DNA of 64,000 bases from Lunularia cruciata (lineage: Eukaryota; Streptophyta; Marchantiopsida; Lunulariales; Lunulariaceae): assembly GCA_948567375.1 (NCBI GenBank), contig OX419760.1, positions 23,622,001 to 23,686,000 of the forward strand, in the 5' to 3' direction. The position numbers and the translations under genes are program-made. Each line of letters starts with the position of its first letter. Positions within the stretch are counted from its first letter, which is position 1. The notes below the pieces were generated by a model that saw nothing but the letters and a program-made list of their open reading frames with translations, did no database searches and had not been told where the DNA came from. This document shows positions 25,349-38,510 of the stretch, piece after piece.

Positions 25349-27183
25349 CAACAACTAAATCCATTTAGTGGAATAACAAACTCAAAAAAGAAGCAAGTAT
25401 GTGATTGATTAATTCATACACCAACCCACCTTACTAAGATTGAATTTATCAAATAAAGGCTTTTTATTTTATTTTTTCCTAAAGAATTTGTCATGAATAA
25501 TTGTATAGTTGTTGAAATTTGAAAACAAGTTTTTTTGTATCATTAAGAGTTTTCACATAAGTGAGATGAAAATGGGGATTTGAAAGAGAAAATTATTCCA
25601 AAATTCAAAAGAGATACAGAGGAAGTAGTCAAATCCAAGCTTTATTATAAACTCTAATCTTTAAGTTGATCTGCCTTTAAAAGAGAATTGGCTCAAAACC
25701 ATATAAGATAGTAGTTATATATGACTTATGGTGACAATACCTCAAAAAGTTATGTTGATTTAAATCATTAGCATTTATATTTTCATTTTTTAGTGAAATA
25801 TTAATAATTATCCAAAATTTTATTATAGTGATTTTTGTGTAGTCTTTTATTTTTAAATTCAGTTGATATAGTGATTATTGGATTATTACATTGACCAAAG
25901 TGTTTTCCTTAGAAAGCTAAAATGATTTTATTTAATCATAATTATTTTTTTCATGAAAAAGAGATTAGAGTTAATAAATATAAGAAAATGAGAAAATTAG
26001 AGGAAATGAGAAGGAGAAACGGCTAGAGATTTAGTTTGAACTCCATTTTGTAAATAATTGTAGTTGTATAGAACTTATGAAGCACATATGCAAATAATCA
26101 TTGATAAAAGATAAAAAAATTGTTAAATTATGATGAGTCTCTATATTTCTAGATTAATATTTATTAATAAGCAGCCAATGGTTTAAACTAAGTACTTATG
26201 GAGAGTTCTTTGACCCAATTATTCTCAATCATACTCAACATATTAAAGCATTAAAAAGCTAGATATTTTTCAAACTCATTCAATATATACACTGAATTAT
26301 TGACCATGATTTAGATTAAGAGAATCTATTTTATCTATTATTATGGGTATACCATGTGCATTCTAAGAACTTGTCAAAACATTATCCATTAGACTTTTGA
26401 GTAGATGGAAGAAAATTTCTATACTCTAAAAGAAAGTGTACAAAAGGTTTTGTACACATAGCATTATTTATTATTTATTATTATTTTAATATTTTATAAA
26501 TTCCTAAGCTAGCTTTATAAACTATCTATTAATTAATTATTATGATTGTGAAAATGAGGATTTGGGACTTTCCTTTTCTTTCCTTTCCTTAACTGTGTAA
26601 AGTTTAAGGAGGTATTTTTTCATATTATTGAGAAGAATCCTTCTTTGTTTAGCGGTAACCCCCCTTGAGGAGAGAGATTGTCTCTAAGGGAGTGTTTAGG
26701 TTTATCTTTGTCTTTGTGTATGAAGTCTAAAGTCCAAAGGACAAAGAAGATATACTCCAAAGAACAATGAAATCCAAAGACATGGATGGAGAATCTTTGC
26801 ACAAAGGCCATGTGGCCAAAGACCGTACTCAAGTTTAAATTTTGTTGATGTTCCTTAAAGAACCGCCACAACTAAAAGCAATTAGCATCCATCACAAAAC
26901 TCTTCCTTGAGGATGGAGATTGCCATCTACTAAAGCAAAATAGATGAATTCTAGTCAGTAAACTCACATCTCTCCATGATTTCACTTTAGAGAGTGAATT
27001 TTATTGAGAGTAAGTGAGCCAAGGAATCTTATAGTGAGATTAGTGCAAGTAATTTTGTTTCTTTAGGTAAGAAAATTTTTGAGCAGAGACGGCTAGGATG
27101 GCTAAGAGGGGAGGTCAATTTAGGAAGTTAGTAATTTTCACAATTTTCAATCTTGCTCTAGACAAGTAGGATATGGAAGTAAG

Positions 27184-28775
27184 GTGAGATTTGATTCAAA
27201 AGTTGCATTTATCTATTTTTATGTTAAATTGGAACTTTGGGGGTACCAATTATTGCATGAAATGATAGATAAAGAGCTAAAGGAGAGTATAGACCTTTGC
27301 AAAAACCCTTGGATTTGGACCAAAAAGCATTGGAGAAGGGTCTATAGAGGTGATGAAGGTGACTATAATGGAATGACCTTTAACACCAAGTTTGGGGATG
27401 TGGAGAAGGAAATAAATGATAAGGTAACTAACTCCTTTGCCAAAGAACATTCCACAAGTAATGATTGGAGAGTGTGTTCATTGAAAGATCCATCTTGATA
27501 AGCAATTGTGTCATCCTTTATGCAATTATTCAAGCCACAATGTACAACATACCTCACAATCAACCAAGTAATCTTGTTTGAGTATGTGTATTAAGGTGTG
27601 TAAGCAAATTGGAGTCAAACTTTTGATCAATACACAAAATAAATGGTGAATTTGGATGGGATTATAGCCTTCAATACATTAGTCCTTTTGTCATTCATTT
27701 CTATATGGAATTGAATTTATTGACTCACAAAGAGAGGTAGAATTTTCCCATTCACTTTTGATCAAAAGCCTTCTTTGCATTGCAACTTGAAGGAATATTG
27801 GCTATGAATTTTATTTGTGCAATGGATGAGGAGTTTGCAAGAATGGATAAATTTGTGGAAGTCAAAAGACAAGGTCATAAAGAAGAGAGTAGTTTGAATA
27901 TCACTTGCCAAGCTATTGAAAAGTGCAAAGAGGAAGAGGTGAAGGCAATTGATATCTTGTCCAAAGAAGAAGCAAAGGATAAAGAAGACAAAGATAACTT
28001 GGAGGAAGATGAATTGACAATGAGGGAATTAGAGTCAAAAATTGAGTTCAAAGAGGAGAGGGACTAGGAGGAAGCAGAAGTGGGACCACCACCAAAAGAA
28101 CCAATTCTAGAAGAAGAAATAGCAAAAGTAGAAGGTGCAAAAGATTATCACATTTTGGAAAAAATATTTCTTGAACTACAAAGGGTAAGTGATATTGTTC
28201 AAATGAGTGTGCACTCATTGCCTCAAAAATTTGTTCCCAAAGAACCCAAAGAAGTTTTTTGAAGAGAATGCAAAGGAATTGAACCAATAGATAGTGCACA
28301 CGCTAGAAAAGACATGCTTTATCCTCTTCTCAACTACTTGCAATTATTACTACTAATTAACAAGGCAAATTCATAAGAGGTGATTGATTACATAGTATTG
28401 GCAAAGAAGATGTACATGAATGAGTATGCATGGAAGAAAAAAGTAGACACTATGAAGAATGATACTAAGAAGAACAAGAAATGATATAGAGAAGAGTGAT
28501 AGAGAGCAAATGAACTTTTGTAGGAGAAATAAGAGCTTAAGAGGGAGGTTTTGCACAATTTTATAGGTATATCTTAGATGAAGCAATTGAGGCATCTATA
28601 GGATGAGTTGACTGCTCTTTAATTTGCTTATTTAGTGAAGTACAAATTATACAACAAGGATCTTTGTCATCAAAATGAGGAGATTGCACAATTGAAGGTG
28701 GCGGTAGAGAGTGAATGAGAAAAATGAGAATGAGAAGAATGAGAAAAAGACCTTGAGTTAGTGTTTCTTGTAAGG
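27184..28775 (+). pseudogene. gag-like acidic/coiled-coil ORF of a decayed retroelement
   Basis: Plus-strand frames 27184-27498, 27780-28067 and 28080-28262 hold long stretches of charged residues. The last two are in the same frame, separated by one TAG. The first contains a Trp-rich motif PWIWTKKHWRRVY, which resembles AFAWIEEHWKRVL encoded near 35230; the others are rich in Glu/Lys, with helix-like heptads. Further degenerate coding (about 28270-28775) continues with coiled-coil character. Position downstream of an LTR-like fragment and upstream of RT remnants suggests a gag or gag-leader region of a Ty3/gypsy relative. No intact protein. Confidence 0.45.
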
Positions 28776-28799
28776 GGTGCTCAACAAGTCATGTATTTT

Positions 28800-31700
28800 A
28801 TGTAGTAAATATTTTTCCTTTGTAATTTTAAATCAAGCACTATGGAAGTTATGTAGTTTGTTAGCTTTGTAACTCCCAAGTCCCAACTACTTAAGTTGTG
28901 TACACAAAGTGATTTATCATCTAGTACAAGAAAAAGGTATTAAGAGAAAAAGGTGAATAAAGTGAAAGAGCATAAGCTCTTCAATGCTATTATGAATTCA
29001 TGTGAGTATTATAAGTTTCTTTGTATTGTGTTTATTGAGGAATATTTGCAATAAGTGATATTGAATGCTAGTGTGTTTGATTTGTGAGCCAAATTGTCTC
29101 TTACTCTAGATAAAACTCTGATGGCTATTAAAGTAGTGCACCATAGACTAAGAAGGCAAAGAACTAAACTCCATCACACTCTTCCAAGGCTAAAACTCCA
29201 AGGCACCTCCAAGACTCAAACCATTGCTCACTAGAGAACTCAATGAGAGAGAGATAGTTGCAAATTAAAGGATGATGAGTGCCTCATAATCTCAAGTTTA
29301 CATACTTGTGACATAGTTACACACCAAAGTTACTAATTTTTGGAGTAAGTCAAGTTACTAAACTAAAAGCCATATAAAGTCCAAAGTCTAAAAAAAATAT
29401 CCAAGCTCAAGAGAATAATATCTTATGCATTTGGTCTTACCTTAAATCTTGGTCTTATCTTATCAAAGATTTTTCACATGGGCTATCCTTGGATTATAGA
29501 TGAATCTGAACCAAAGAGGCTAGTGGGCTCAAGATTTCTCATCTCTTTCCTCAAAGCAAAACACTTAATAACAATGTGAAGTCAATACACTAGAATCCAA
29601 AATAGTGGTGCTCACTCTTTCAACTACCTTTAAAGTAAGGTCACATCTATCTTGGCTATGACTAACTCTAGCTAATTAGGAATAATGTGAAAGCTTGGTT
29701 AAACTACATATAAATAATATCTTGAGCTACTTCCAATACCAAACTTAATTTTTCAATAGAGCTTACATGCATGCAATGGATGATACAGATCCTTTGTATT
29801 TGGGACATTATGTGTTTGATCCTTGGTACAATCCTCCTAATGCAATGCCTTGATGAGATGGAAGTGACATGTAGGATTCACAATACTTGATAGAAACAAT
29901 ACAAGGAATGGCAATATGACAAAGATTTGTTGGAGGAATATGTTGTCATAAAGTGGATCACTTACTCATTTTAAAACCAAATGTGATCAATTTTCCATAT
30001 GGTTTTGCTAAACTTCTACATTTCATGTTGTGGTGGTATGGACCTTTGTGGTGTTGTAGAGCTTCATGGTGATGCAAAATTTCTAGGTTGATACCTCCAT
30101 GGTTACAAATCCAAATGAGGCTTGTTTTATTTTTGTTGGAAATATTTTCTCAAGGGTTTTCTATAAACACAAAAATTGTGGCGTTTGGGCTCTATAGCAA
30201 AAATGATAATAATCTGAAGACACATTTGGGTTTGACCACAAATTTGTGTTTGACCACTTTGGTTTTGACACTTTTGGGTAGGAACCACCACAATAATTAC
30301 TTTGTGGTTGATATCTCTAGTTATGAGTCCAAATGGAGTGTGCTTTACATTATTGGAAGCATTTTCTCAAGGGATTTCCATAAACACCAAAGGCATGGCC
30401 TTTGGAGCTTTGTAGCAGAAATTAAAACATTTGAAGACACATTCGATTGGTAAGTTTGGGGATGATACCACAATACCCTCAATTGAGAACACACTTTTGG
30501 GCTTCTATAAAACAATAGTTGGACTTTTAGTGCAAGTTGGGGCTAGCATGTAGGAATCACCTTTGGCTTGACACATGTCACACGACTACAATTGGAATTT
30601 TGGTGCACTTTGGTATTGATGTCAAGTAGTTGCATGTCCACTTGTGGTGGGTTTGGGTTATTTTCTATTGGAGGTTTTGGAGCATTATGGTATGTACATT
30701 AGTGCATTTCATGATTTTAGTGGGAGAAAATTAGAGATTTGGGAGGATATGCAAGGATTGAGGGTTCATGAGTTCTTGATTGATTGATTGATAAGGATTG
30801 AGAAGGGCTTGAGAGTTCAAGATTCTCAATTAATCAAATGTGGATTGATTGAGAAAAGGATTTCAAGATTAAAGGATAAGGGTTTGAGGAGCAAGAAGTT
30901 CTAAATCAATTAGAAGGGATGTGTGGGTTTTGGCAAGAAGGGTTTAATTGACAAAGAACATAATAAAGAGTGGGTTGTGATAGATAGTGTTCTTGATCAA
31001 CAAAGGAAGAAATGAGGATTTCAAGAAGTTCTATTTGATTGACAAGGCATAGATGAAGGTTTTGAAGAAGAAATTCTAGCTATTTCCTTTTAAGTGAGAT
31101 TGACAAGAGGAAGGCTTGTTAATAGTTCTTGATAGTTAGGAAAGAGTTTTTAAAAATTGATGAGAAGTGAGTGAAGAACGTTACATATTATATATGGCCC
31201 CTTTTTCACAAAAAGGGCCCTCAAAACGGGTGAGAATACTATTTTGGGTGAGAACACTATGTTTCTTATCTACAAGGAAAAAGAGAAGTTGCTCAAGCTA
31301 AACTATTCCAAATGCCAAATATCACTTTGAGTGCTACCTAAGTTCAAATGCTTAAGGTTCTCCAATCATATGACATAAGGCTTTTTAATCAATCAGCTAT
31401 CATTGCATATTAGCTTTTTAGGAAGTGCAGATGGTTTGTGAACTCCTTAGTTCATAGTCTTGATCCTTGGTTGTTCTTTAGTCTTTGGTAGTTATGGAGT
31501 AGGTGGACCCTCATCTCTCGCACATGCAAATTTCCAACATGTCTTTCTTGGCTAGATTTCACCTTCTCACATGCAAAAGAGTCTTTGCCAATCATTCTCT
31601 TACGTAAAAAAACAATGCATTGAATGCTAATTATTATATTGAGTGTAATGGCCCTTGGCAGTATTTCTAATCTAGCTTGTAATGCATTCAAATCACAATG

Positions 31701-31990
31701 AGGCGCTTAGGTATGAAGGCCAATGGGGCTTGAGATACTTGTACATGTAAGCACTTAGGATTATTCTCCATCACTATGACTGTTACACTCTTGTGACATA
31801 ACTATGAGTGCCATCTCTTTTGAAGGGAATTCCCCTTGTAACTACTAACTTCCTTGTCTTTCTTTAGCACTTAGGCATGATTTGATCAAAAAGCACATGT
31901 ATTACGAAAAGAGGACACCACACCACCTTAGAGTGGTGTGGTGCTTATAACCTAGAGTACGCTAGAATGCAAAAGGAATGAGAAGTTGCA
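28800..31990. other. AT-rich stretch without recognised genes
   Basis: Short degenerate frames only. Around 30080-30450 two copies of a GAAATATTTTCTCAAGGG-like sequence about 230 bp apart mark an old internal duplication. Several segments look like decayed retroelement or gene-fragment sequence but no domain is readable. Confidence 0.4.
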
Positions 31991-31999
31991 TGATTACAC

Positions 32000-34400
32000 A
32001 AAAAGGTTTTAAAGCCTTTTGAGTAGAGTGCACAAAAGAGGTGTGACCTTAGAATATTTTGATGCACAATAAATAACATGGTTCAGAGGACTTCATGCAA
32101 AACTTTGGATATTTTCCAAGGAACAAGAACATGATATGTTTGCAAATGTGGTGAAGTTTGCTGAACTGTACAAGTCAACTCAATTAAATCCTTCAAGGAA
32201 GCAACACTATAAAAAAGTAGAACAAAGAGGAGACCAACACAAAGATCCCCTCCTTTGTCTTCAAAGTCATCAAGTATATAATCATCATCAAAATTGCCTT
32301 CATCCAAAGATGAGAAAGGAATGACAAAGAGAGAAGGGTGTTAGTGAGGGGTAGAAGATAGTTCTACCTCCAAAGTCTTCTACATAGCTAGGGAAAAGGT
32401 TGAAAGAACTCATCAAGGAGATTGAAAATTTTAACATATTGCTAGTTGGGGCAAAAGAAAGGCAAAAACCTTCATTGGATACTTGACCAAACATTTGGTG
32501 CAAAACTTGTAGTAAGTTGAGACATACTAATACTAAATATTTATCTATATATCCCTGTTACTTAGTGTAGCAGGTAGAATGGGCTCCTACATGGGAATAA
32601 TATGAGTATTATATGGAGGAAGATGAGCCAATTTTTGCTAGTCAAGAACTACCTAGTGCTACTCCAATTCCTTGATCATTATTCCTAAGTATGTGCCAAG
32701 GGGTTTTGCCAACAACAAACCTCAATGAAAAATCATGTAACCTATGAAAAATGCAACCCCAAGCACTTGTTACAATTATGGAGCTCTAGGCCATTGGTAC
32801 TTGAATTGCCCAAAGCACAAGAAGCAAACTTGTTATACATTCTTTTAATTCAAATTGTAAGGCTCTTGGAGATGTTGTGGTGAATTATCCACAATTTCCA
32901 ACTTCAAAGCCACATGTATGGTTACACCTATACCACCTACTATGAAGATAGATACTAGTGTCCATTGTGTTGCTTTAGAAGAGTTAGGTGAAGAGTGAGA
33001 ACTTTCCCTTTAACAAGGAAGGATGACCCAATCTAGAGGTGAATCAAGTTGATACTCAATTAGGAGAGAAACATGAAAAGGACGTCTCTTCTTTGGAATA
33101 GATGAGCAAACATAAAGAAGTTCTCTATAGAAAGGAAAGGAAGTTGCTAGAGAAGGCAAACTCAAATAAACAACAAGTTGAAGGAAATAAAGTGAATGTG
33201 CTAGGTATGTGATCAAGTAAATCATGGGTCAAGAGTTAATAAGATGACAAAGGAGACAACTCACAAGTTAGGATACACTACATTCAAACATACTTCTTGG
33301 ATTTTGAGATTTGCAAATCAAACCCAAAGAAGACCTTTGGAGACTACTATCCAATATATTGATTGCCATTAGTAGTGTACCTTTTTGTCTAAACAAAATC
33401 ATTCTTTGCCCTATAATCAAGATTGGTTACCAAGTATTGGTAGGAAGACCATAGTTGTATGGAGTCTGAGTGATAGTAGAATGGTACTAGCAAGTTCCAA
33501 GAACCAAAAGTAGCAGATCAAAAAATAGTTACAATGTGCTAGAAGATGATTCTTTATCTTGGAGAAACACCTTCTTCAAATGAAGGATATATAAAACATT
33601 CTCTAGATGATACCTTTGAGAGAAGATGTTGTCAACTACAATAAGTGCTATGAGGTGGAAGAAGAAGAAGGGAGTGACAGCTCCAAAGATCAAGAAGAGC
33701 ATTCAGCCCTGCTATGGATGAGGATTTTTAGCCATATAGAGAGCATTTTCAACCCAAAAAACTATCAAGAGGTGGTCATAACCAAAGAGAAAGTATTGGA
33801 GATATCCATGCAACTATCTTTGCAAGAGTGCAAAGAATATGTGGCATTTTTCTAGAAATACCAAGGCATCTTAGCCTAAAAAATTGAGCAGATGCTTGAT
33901 ATCCCTAGGTTGTGATATTGATCTAATAGAAGGTGCCATTCATGTTTGCCAATGATAGTATCAACTCAACCTGAAGTACTCGGTGTTAGGAAAGGATGAG
34001 ATAGATGAGTATCTTTTGGTTGGGATTATTTTCCTATGCTCAGTAATGAATAGGTTTCCCTTACTGTAGTTGTCCTTAAAAAGAAGATGGGTAAGTTGAT
34101 CCAAGTATGTCAAGATTTTTGGAAGTTGAATGCAACCACAAAGACTGATCATTATCATATGCTACCATTCATAAATGCTATTCTAGATCAAATTGCGTGA
34201 CATGCCTATTATAACTTCTTAGATGGATTTTCAAAGTTCAACCAAGTTTTTTTTCTGAAGAGGACAAAGAGAAGACCACCTTTACCATGAATTGAGGCAC
34301 CTATGTCTACAATTCAACACCTCTTGATTTGTGTAATGCACTTGCAACCTTCTTATGACACCTCATCTTTTCACAAATTCCACCACTTTTTTTTAGTTTG
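32000..34400 (+). pseudogene. Ty3/gypsy gag-pol remnant (zinc knuckle and RT)
   Basis: A degenerate zinc knuckle reads CYNYGALGHWYLNC near 32770 (second Cys replaced by Tyr). Around 34110-34330, translation with frame changes gives the RT block LNATTKTDHYHMLPFINAIL, then a YYNFLDGFSKFNQV-like segment, and EEDKEKTTFTMN with GTYVYNSTPLDLCNALATF. These correspond to Ty3/gypsy RT motifs 2-4. Multiple stops and shifts throughout; no integrase was recognised after it. Confidence 0.7.
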
Positions 34401-34429
34401 TTATAAAATGTCAAGAGTTAGTGGATTGC

Positions 34430-35715
34430 CAAGGTAGAAGAGGGAATCATGAAAATTAACTTTGGCATGAGAAGACATTGCACCAAGCAAAAGGAGTGGG
34501 AATATAGAGAAGTGCATGAAGAAGTGGCCAAGATTGGTTTTACAAGGAAGGAAGTGGAGATTGAGGAATTTTGAGGAAGAAGACCATTGGCCTCAACCAA
34601 CTTTGCCTTGGAAGACCTTTGGCCTTAGCCACCTTTGGCCTTGGAAGACCTTCAACCTTCAGCCTCATAAAGTGGGACCTTTCACCTGAAATTCAATCAC
34701 TTTTGACAAATCCCAATGAGATTGGTGCTACCAACGTAAGAACTGAAATTAATACCAACTAGATGTATTAAATTTCTCACATGTGTGGGTCATAATTTCT
34801 CACTTGAAGTGCACCTACCCAAATTTTTAATGGTTTGCACTTTTTGCATTTACAAAATTTCACTAGTGATATCTTTAGTTAAACAAGAACTATTCCCATT
34901 GCTTGCAAGGAGGTGCAAGTAAGAGTTGCAAAAAGAGAAAGGAGGAACAAAAGAAGAGTGTTTATGTGTGAGTGAATTCCCATGTAAAGATGAGATGGAA
35001 GGTGAAGGATCTGGCATTGGTCACATGAGTTCCTAGGCAAAGAAAGAAAGCACCAAAATTCATTCTCAAATCTCCTAGACTAGGTAGTGGCAATTGTATA
35101 TCAGGGTAAAATTACTCCACAATATGAGACTAGAATTCTCATAGTAGAATTGGGAGATTAATGACCATGCAATGCTTTATGAGATTTGGAATAATGTGGA
35201 TCCCAAGTTATTGGAGTTGAGAAGGAATGCCTTTGCTTGGATAGAGGAGCACTGGAAGAGAGTGCTTGAGCCCTAGAATTAACTCCTAGATGCCATTACC
35301 ATTGACACTTAGTGGAGTAGTAATGATTGTGATATGGAGGCTAGGCTCATGTGGCTTTTGAGAAACCCAAAACCAACAATGGATGGGCCATGCAGTCTTA
35401 CGAGGATCTTGGTTGATGATCTCTCACCAAGATAGTGATGAAGCTGTTCAAGTCAAAGAGTACTACCTATGTCAACAACAACAAGACAAACTTCCTTGAA
35501 TACGTGTACAAAGGAACACCCATCAATTGGGTAGATATGTTTTGGAGAAAAGTAAGAGAGTTATGCACAAACATAAACAAAGCAAGATGGGTGCATGCAA
35601 CTTTCTCCCTGTGTCATTCACTTTCATCAAGAAATAGGGTTGTTGACATGAAAGGAGAAGGAAACGTACCCAGACCATTATTTCCTGGGGATTTAAGACC
35701 TCCTGCACAGTGATA
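34430..35715 (+). pseudogene. second gag-leader-like remnant
   Basis: About 35170-35400 encodes a degenerate segment with RRNAFAWIEEHWKRVL, similar to the Trp-rich motif at about 27300. It is followed by an open frame of 92 codons at 35435-35713 with KGTPINWVDMFWRKV. This suggests a second copy, or another piece, of the same retroelement family. Between 34430 and 35170 I see only AT-rich degenerate sequence. Confidence 0.4.
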
Positions 35716-35894
35716 TCAAACCAAAGCTTTTCTTCATTTGCCATTATAAAGTTTAGCATAGATTCTTGCAGAGTGGCTTGTTTATTTTAACTTGCATTCA
35801 TTTATTTGGTTTCATTTAGCTGTTGGAAATTGAAGTAAGCCGATTCTGGAAATCTTCTCTATATTCCTGAAGACTTTTGCTATTGTTGTGCTCA

Positions 35895-36024
35895 TCAGAC
35901 CCTAGATCACATGCCTTGAAAGTTCTTTGGAAGGTATATGGAAGTTCTTTGGAGTAGTCTACCCCCATAGCGATTTAGAGCATACCTTCCAAAGAACTTT
36001 CAAGGCATGTGTTCCAAGGTCTGA
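35895..36024. repeat. long foldback, 28-bp perfect arms (small-RNA precursor-like)
   Basis: 35910-35937 is the exact reverse complement of 35982-36009, with a 44-base loop. Pairing continues outward for about 15 more bases with three mismatches (TCAGACC on the left against GGTCTGA on the right), giving arms of about 43 bp. The loop contains a partial direct copy of the arm (GAAGTTCTTTGGA). Either strand would make a stable hairpin. It may be a young MIR or siRNA gene born from an inverted duplication, or a small non-autonomous element; no TIR or target duplication was identified. Confidence 0.75.
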
Positions 36025-37110
36025 GATTCCTTGCAACTTTAGAATGAAACAAGTGTATTTGCTTACAAGAGTGGAAGTGATTTTTTCTACAGATCATCTC
36101 GGACCTCCCCGCCCATATCTCATTCGGCTAAGAAGAAATTGGTATTAAAGACCTGTGTGATATACTTACCGAAATACTATCACATTTAGGTAGCATTGAG
36201 AACCCAAACATCACTGAAACCCGTGGAGAACTCTCAAGAACGTCTTGGGTGAATCACAACAGCTCCAAATTATCAGAGTCCAAGCGGCTCACTTCTTATG
36301 ACCATGTACTGGATCTGTGTTCAAAGAACAATACATACCTTGCTCGAATGTCCCCAGCCCTTTCAGCCTTAAACAAAGGAAGGGTTCTGCCGAGTGTTAG
36401 CTGACAAACCATTCATCCCTAAAGCTGTCACTCTAGAACCACAAGCAGGCAAGTATTAATCGATATCTTATCGGTATCTTATCGGTATTAATCGAGCAAT
36501 CCACATAATATTCTAAAAAGCAGACTTGAAAGTTCAGATTTCATCGAACTGCTTTCGTGACCGCCTTAGCAATCTACAAGACAGCCAGTCAACTCTTCTA
36601 AATATGATCTAAGACTTCAAGCTACGATTGATAGACTCCGGTATCCACTCAGTCAAGTGAAACCGAAATGAAAGAAAATGAACGCCCCAACGTTATCTCT
36701 TGCCTCGCAAAATTCATAGCTTGGAAACTAAAGTTGAATCAGGGAGGAAGGGAAGAAGGTGTATGCACTACCTCTATCTCGTGCATAGTATTCCAATTTG
36801 GTTGTCCAGACGGTTGGAAATTTGGTTGTCGATGGGGAACTTAAAGACTCAAATTGCATTGGGAGAGGAAGGAAATTTTGGTCGTCGAGAGAGAACTTGG
36901 AATTTAAATTGCATAGAGGGAGGAAGGAAATAAGCGGAACTACACCGAGATTCAAAATTTGAAAGTAGGTGTAGTTTGGGCAAGGTCCTTATCCTGTGAC
37001 ACGCAGCGTTAGTAGCTCTCCGGACCTGACTTTCTTGACGCGTGGCGTCTAGAGAATGCTTTGTAACGATGACACCGGATACATTCATTTCTTAATACTT
37101 CTTGGTAAAA
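36025..37110. other. low-copy-looking stretch with short direct repeats
   Basis: No gene recognised. Contains TCGGTATTAATCGA-like short repeats near 36455-36495 and an imperfect 56-bp duplication around 36821-36935 (TTTGGTTGTCGA/TTTGGTCGTCGA followed by GAGGAAGGAAAT). Confidence 0.4.
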
Positions 37111-37116
37111 CTCCAT

Positions 37117-37680
37117 GGGTTCCACTTGTAATACTTGGTCCGAGATGATCAGGTGATAATGGCGGATGTCGTGGTTACGGATCCTATGCAGGAAACAGTT
37201 TCGGAGGGAGTGATTACCCATCCCCTTGGATGGGCGGCGAGTGCAACAGCATATTGCAAGGTCTCCAACTATAGGGGCATGCAGCGAGTTATATGAAATG
37301 ATGGACATGGCATTTGACACATTTGTCAGGGAGTGCGCAAAAGCTTATCATGTTAGGCGTCAGGGGTACCACTATCATTCTCATACTTTGTGGCATAATT
37401 TAATCTGTCCACTACTCTACAGAGTGCAGTGACTGGTGCAATCCATAGGAGAGCAATCACATTAGGTGATGTTTCTTTGGATGCTCCAGTTGTGTGTAGA
37501 CCATACCACTTGCATAGCCCGGATATCTTAGGTGCGGTAGGGTAAATTTCTCATATAGACTCTATTGGGGCTTAGCCCCGTGTTACCTTTTTTGTCTCTC
37601 CCTTGTCCGGCTTGATGGGGTCTTCCCATCCTTCATTTTTCCTATGCGATTGCCTTCTTCTCTTGTAATCACAAAATGAA
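37117..37680 (+). mobile_element. 5'-truncated LINE-like copy
   Basis: Begins abruptly at ACTTGGTCCGAGATGATCAG, matching the long copy near 10993, and follows it through GGATGGGCGGCGAGTGCAACAG and GATGTTTCTTTGGATGCTCC to the end CGGCTTGATGGGGTCTTCCC. The coding frame DGRRVQQHIARSPTIGACS is still readable (37226-37285). About 560 bp of the 3' end remain. Confidence 0.88.
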
Positions 37681-37829
37681 ACCTCCATAAACATACTCCC
37701 GGCACCCTAAATAGCTTACGAACATTTCAGAAAGTACAGCTTCCCTTGTACCTTTAAAATGAAATTTTTTTATTTCACAGAACCTTTCAAATATTTGTAT
37801 ATATATTTTAAATATTCTCTCAAGTATAT

Positions 37830-38140
37830 TTTAGACAGTGTGTCTCTATTCTATTGTCTTTTCTCCAAATGTAGTAGCTGGTGGAATCCCTAGGAGAAAA
37901 ATCACACTAGATGTGTCTCCATTGTTCTTTTCAAATGTAGTAGCCGGTACAATCCATGGGAGAACAATCACATTAGATGGTATTTCTTCAGATGATCACA
38001 TGATTTGCGCAGTTCTGATATTTTAAGTGAGTGGTGCAGATTTCTCACATAGACTCTATTGGGGTTTAGCCCTATTCTACCTTTTTCATATCTCCCATTG
38101 TTCGGCTTGACACGGTCGTCCTTTTTCTTTTCTCAAATAT
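37830..38140 (+). mobile_element. second, more diverged 3'-end copy of the LINE-like family
   Basis: Directly after the previous copy, a segment repeats the 3' untranslated end: GTAGCTGGTGGAATCCCTAGG and GTAGCCGGTACAATCCATGG (itself duplicated at 37880 and 37940), then TCTCACATAGACTCTATTGGGG and a mutated tip near 38100. It includes an internal duplication of about 60 bp. Confidence 0.75.
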
Positions 38141-38213
38141 TTGAGCGTAAAAGAGTACGGGTAGACCCTCTTCCCGTAAAAATGTGCAAAATCGTCAATT
38201 CAAAACCGTATTT

Positions 38214-38218
<5 letters not shown>

Positions 38219-38292
<74 letters not shown>
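38219..38292. repeat. (TA)n microsatellite, about 37 units
   Basis: Uninterrupted alternating TA over roughly 74 bases. Translated frames through it give runs of Tyr-Ile and are artefacts. Confidence 0.97.
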
Positions 38293-38296
<4 letters not shown>

Positions 38297-38485
38297 TGAT
38301 AGAAGCGATGCAGAACATATGCTTCTTTAAACAAGATAGGATATGCAAATTTACACAAGTAGGAATTGACCCAGAACGCACGATCCCAATGAACCAAATC
38401 AGGAGCAAAGAATGATACATTCCATGAACATTACACAGCATTGAGTATATAGAGTTGTACATTCTCATGGACAGTACACAGCACA

Positions 38486-38510
38486 GAGTGAAAAAAGGCG
38501 ACCGCGTAGG
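38486..38510 (-). mobile_element. isolated tip of the LINE-like family, reverse orientation
   Basis: GAAAAAAGGCGACCGCGTAGG is the reverse complement of the family tip (TCTACGCGGTYGCC). As at 20.9 kb, a reverse tip lies downstream of a forward copy. Confidence 0.5.

Noticed and set aside
38059-38468. Open frames of 118 and 111 codons on both strands with Tyr-Ile repeats
   Set aside because: They translate the (TA)n microsatellite; length is due to the repeat having no stops in these frames.
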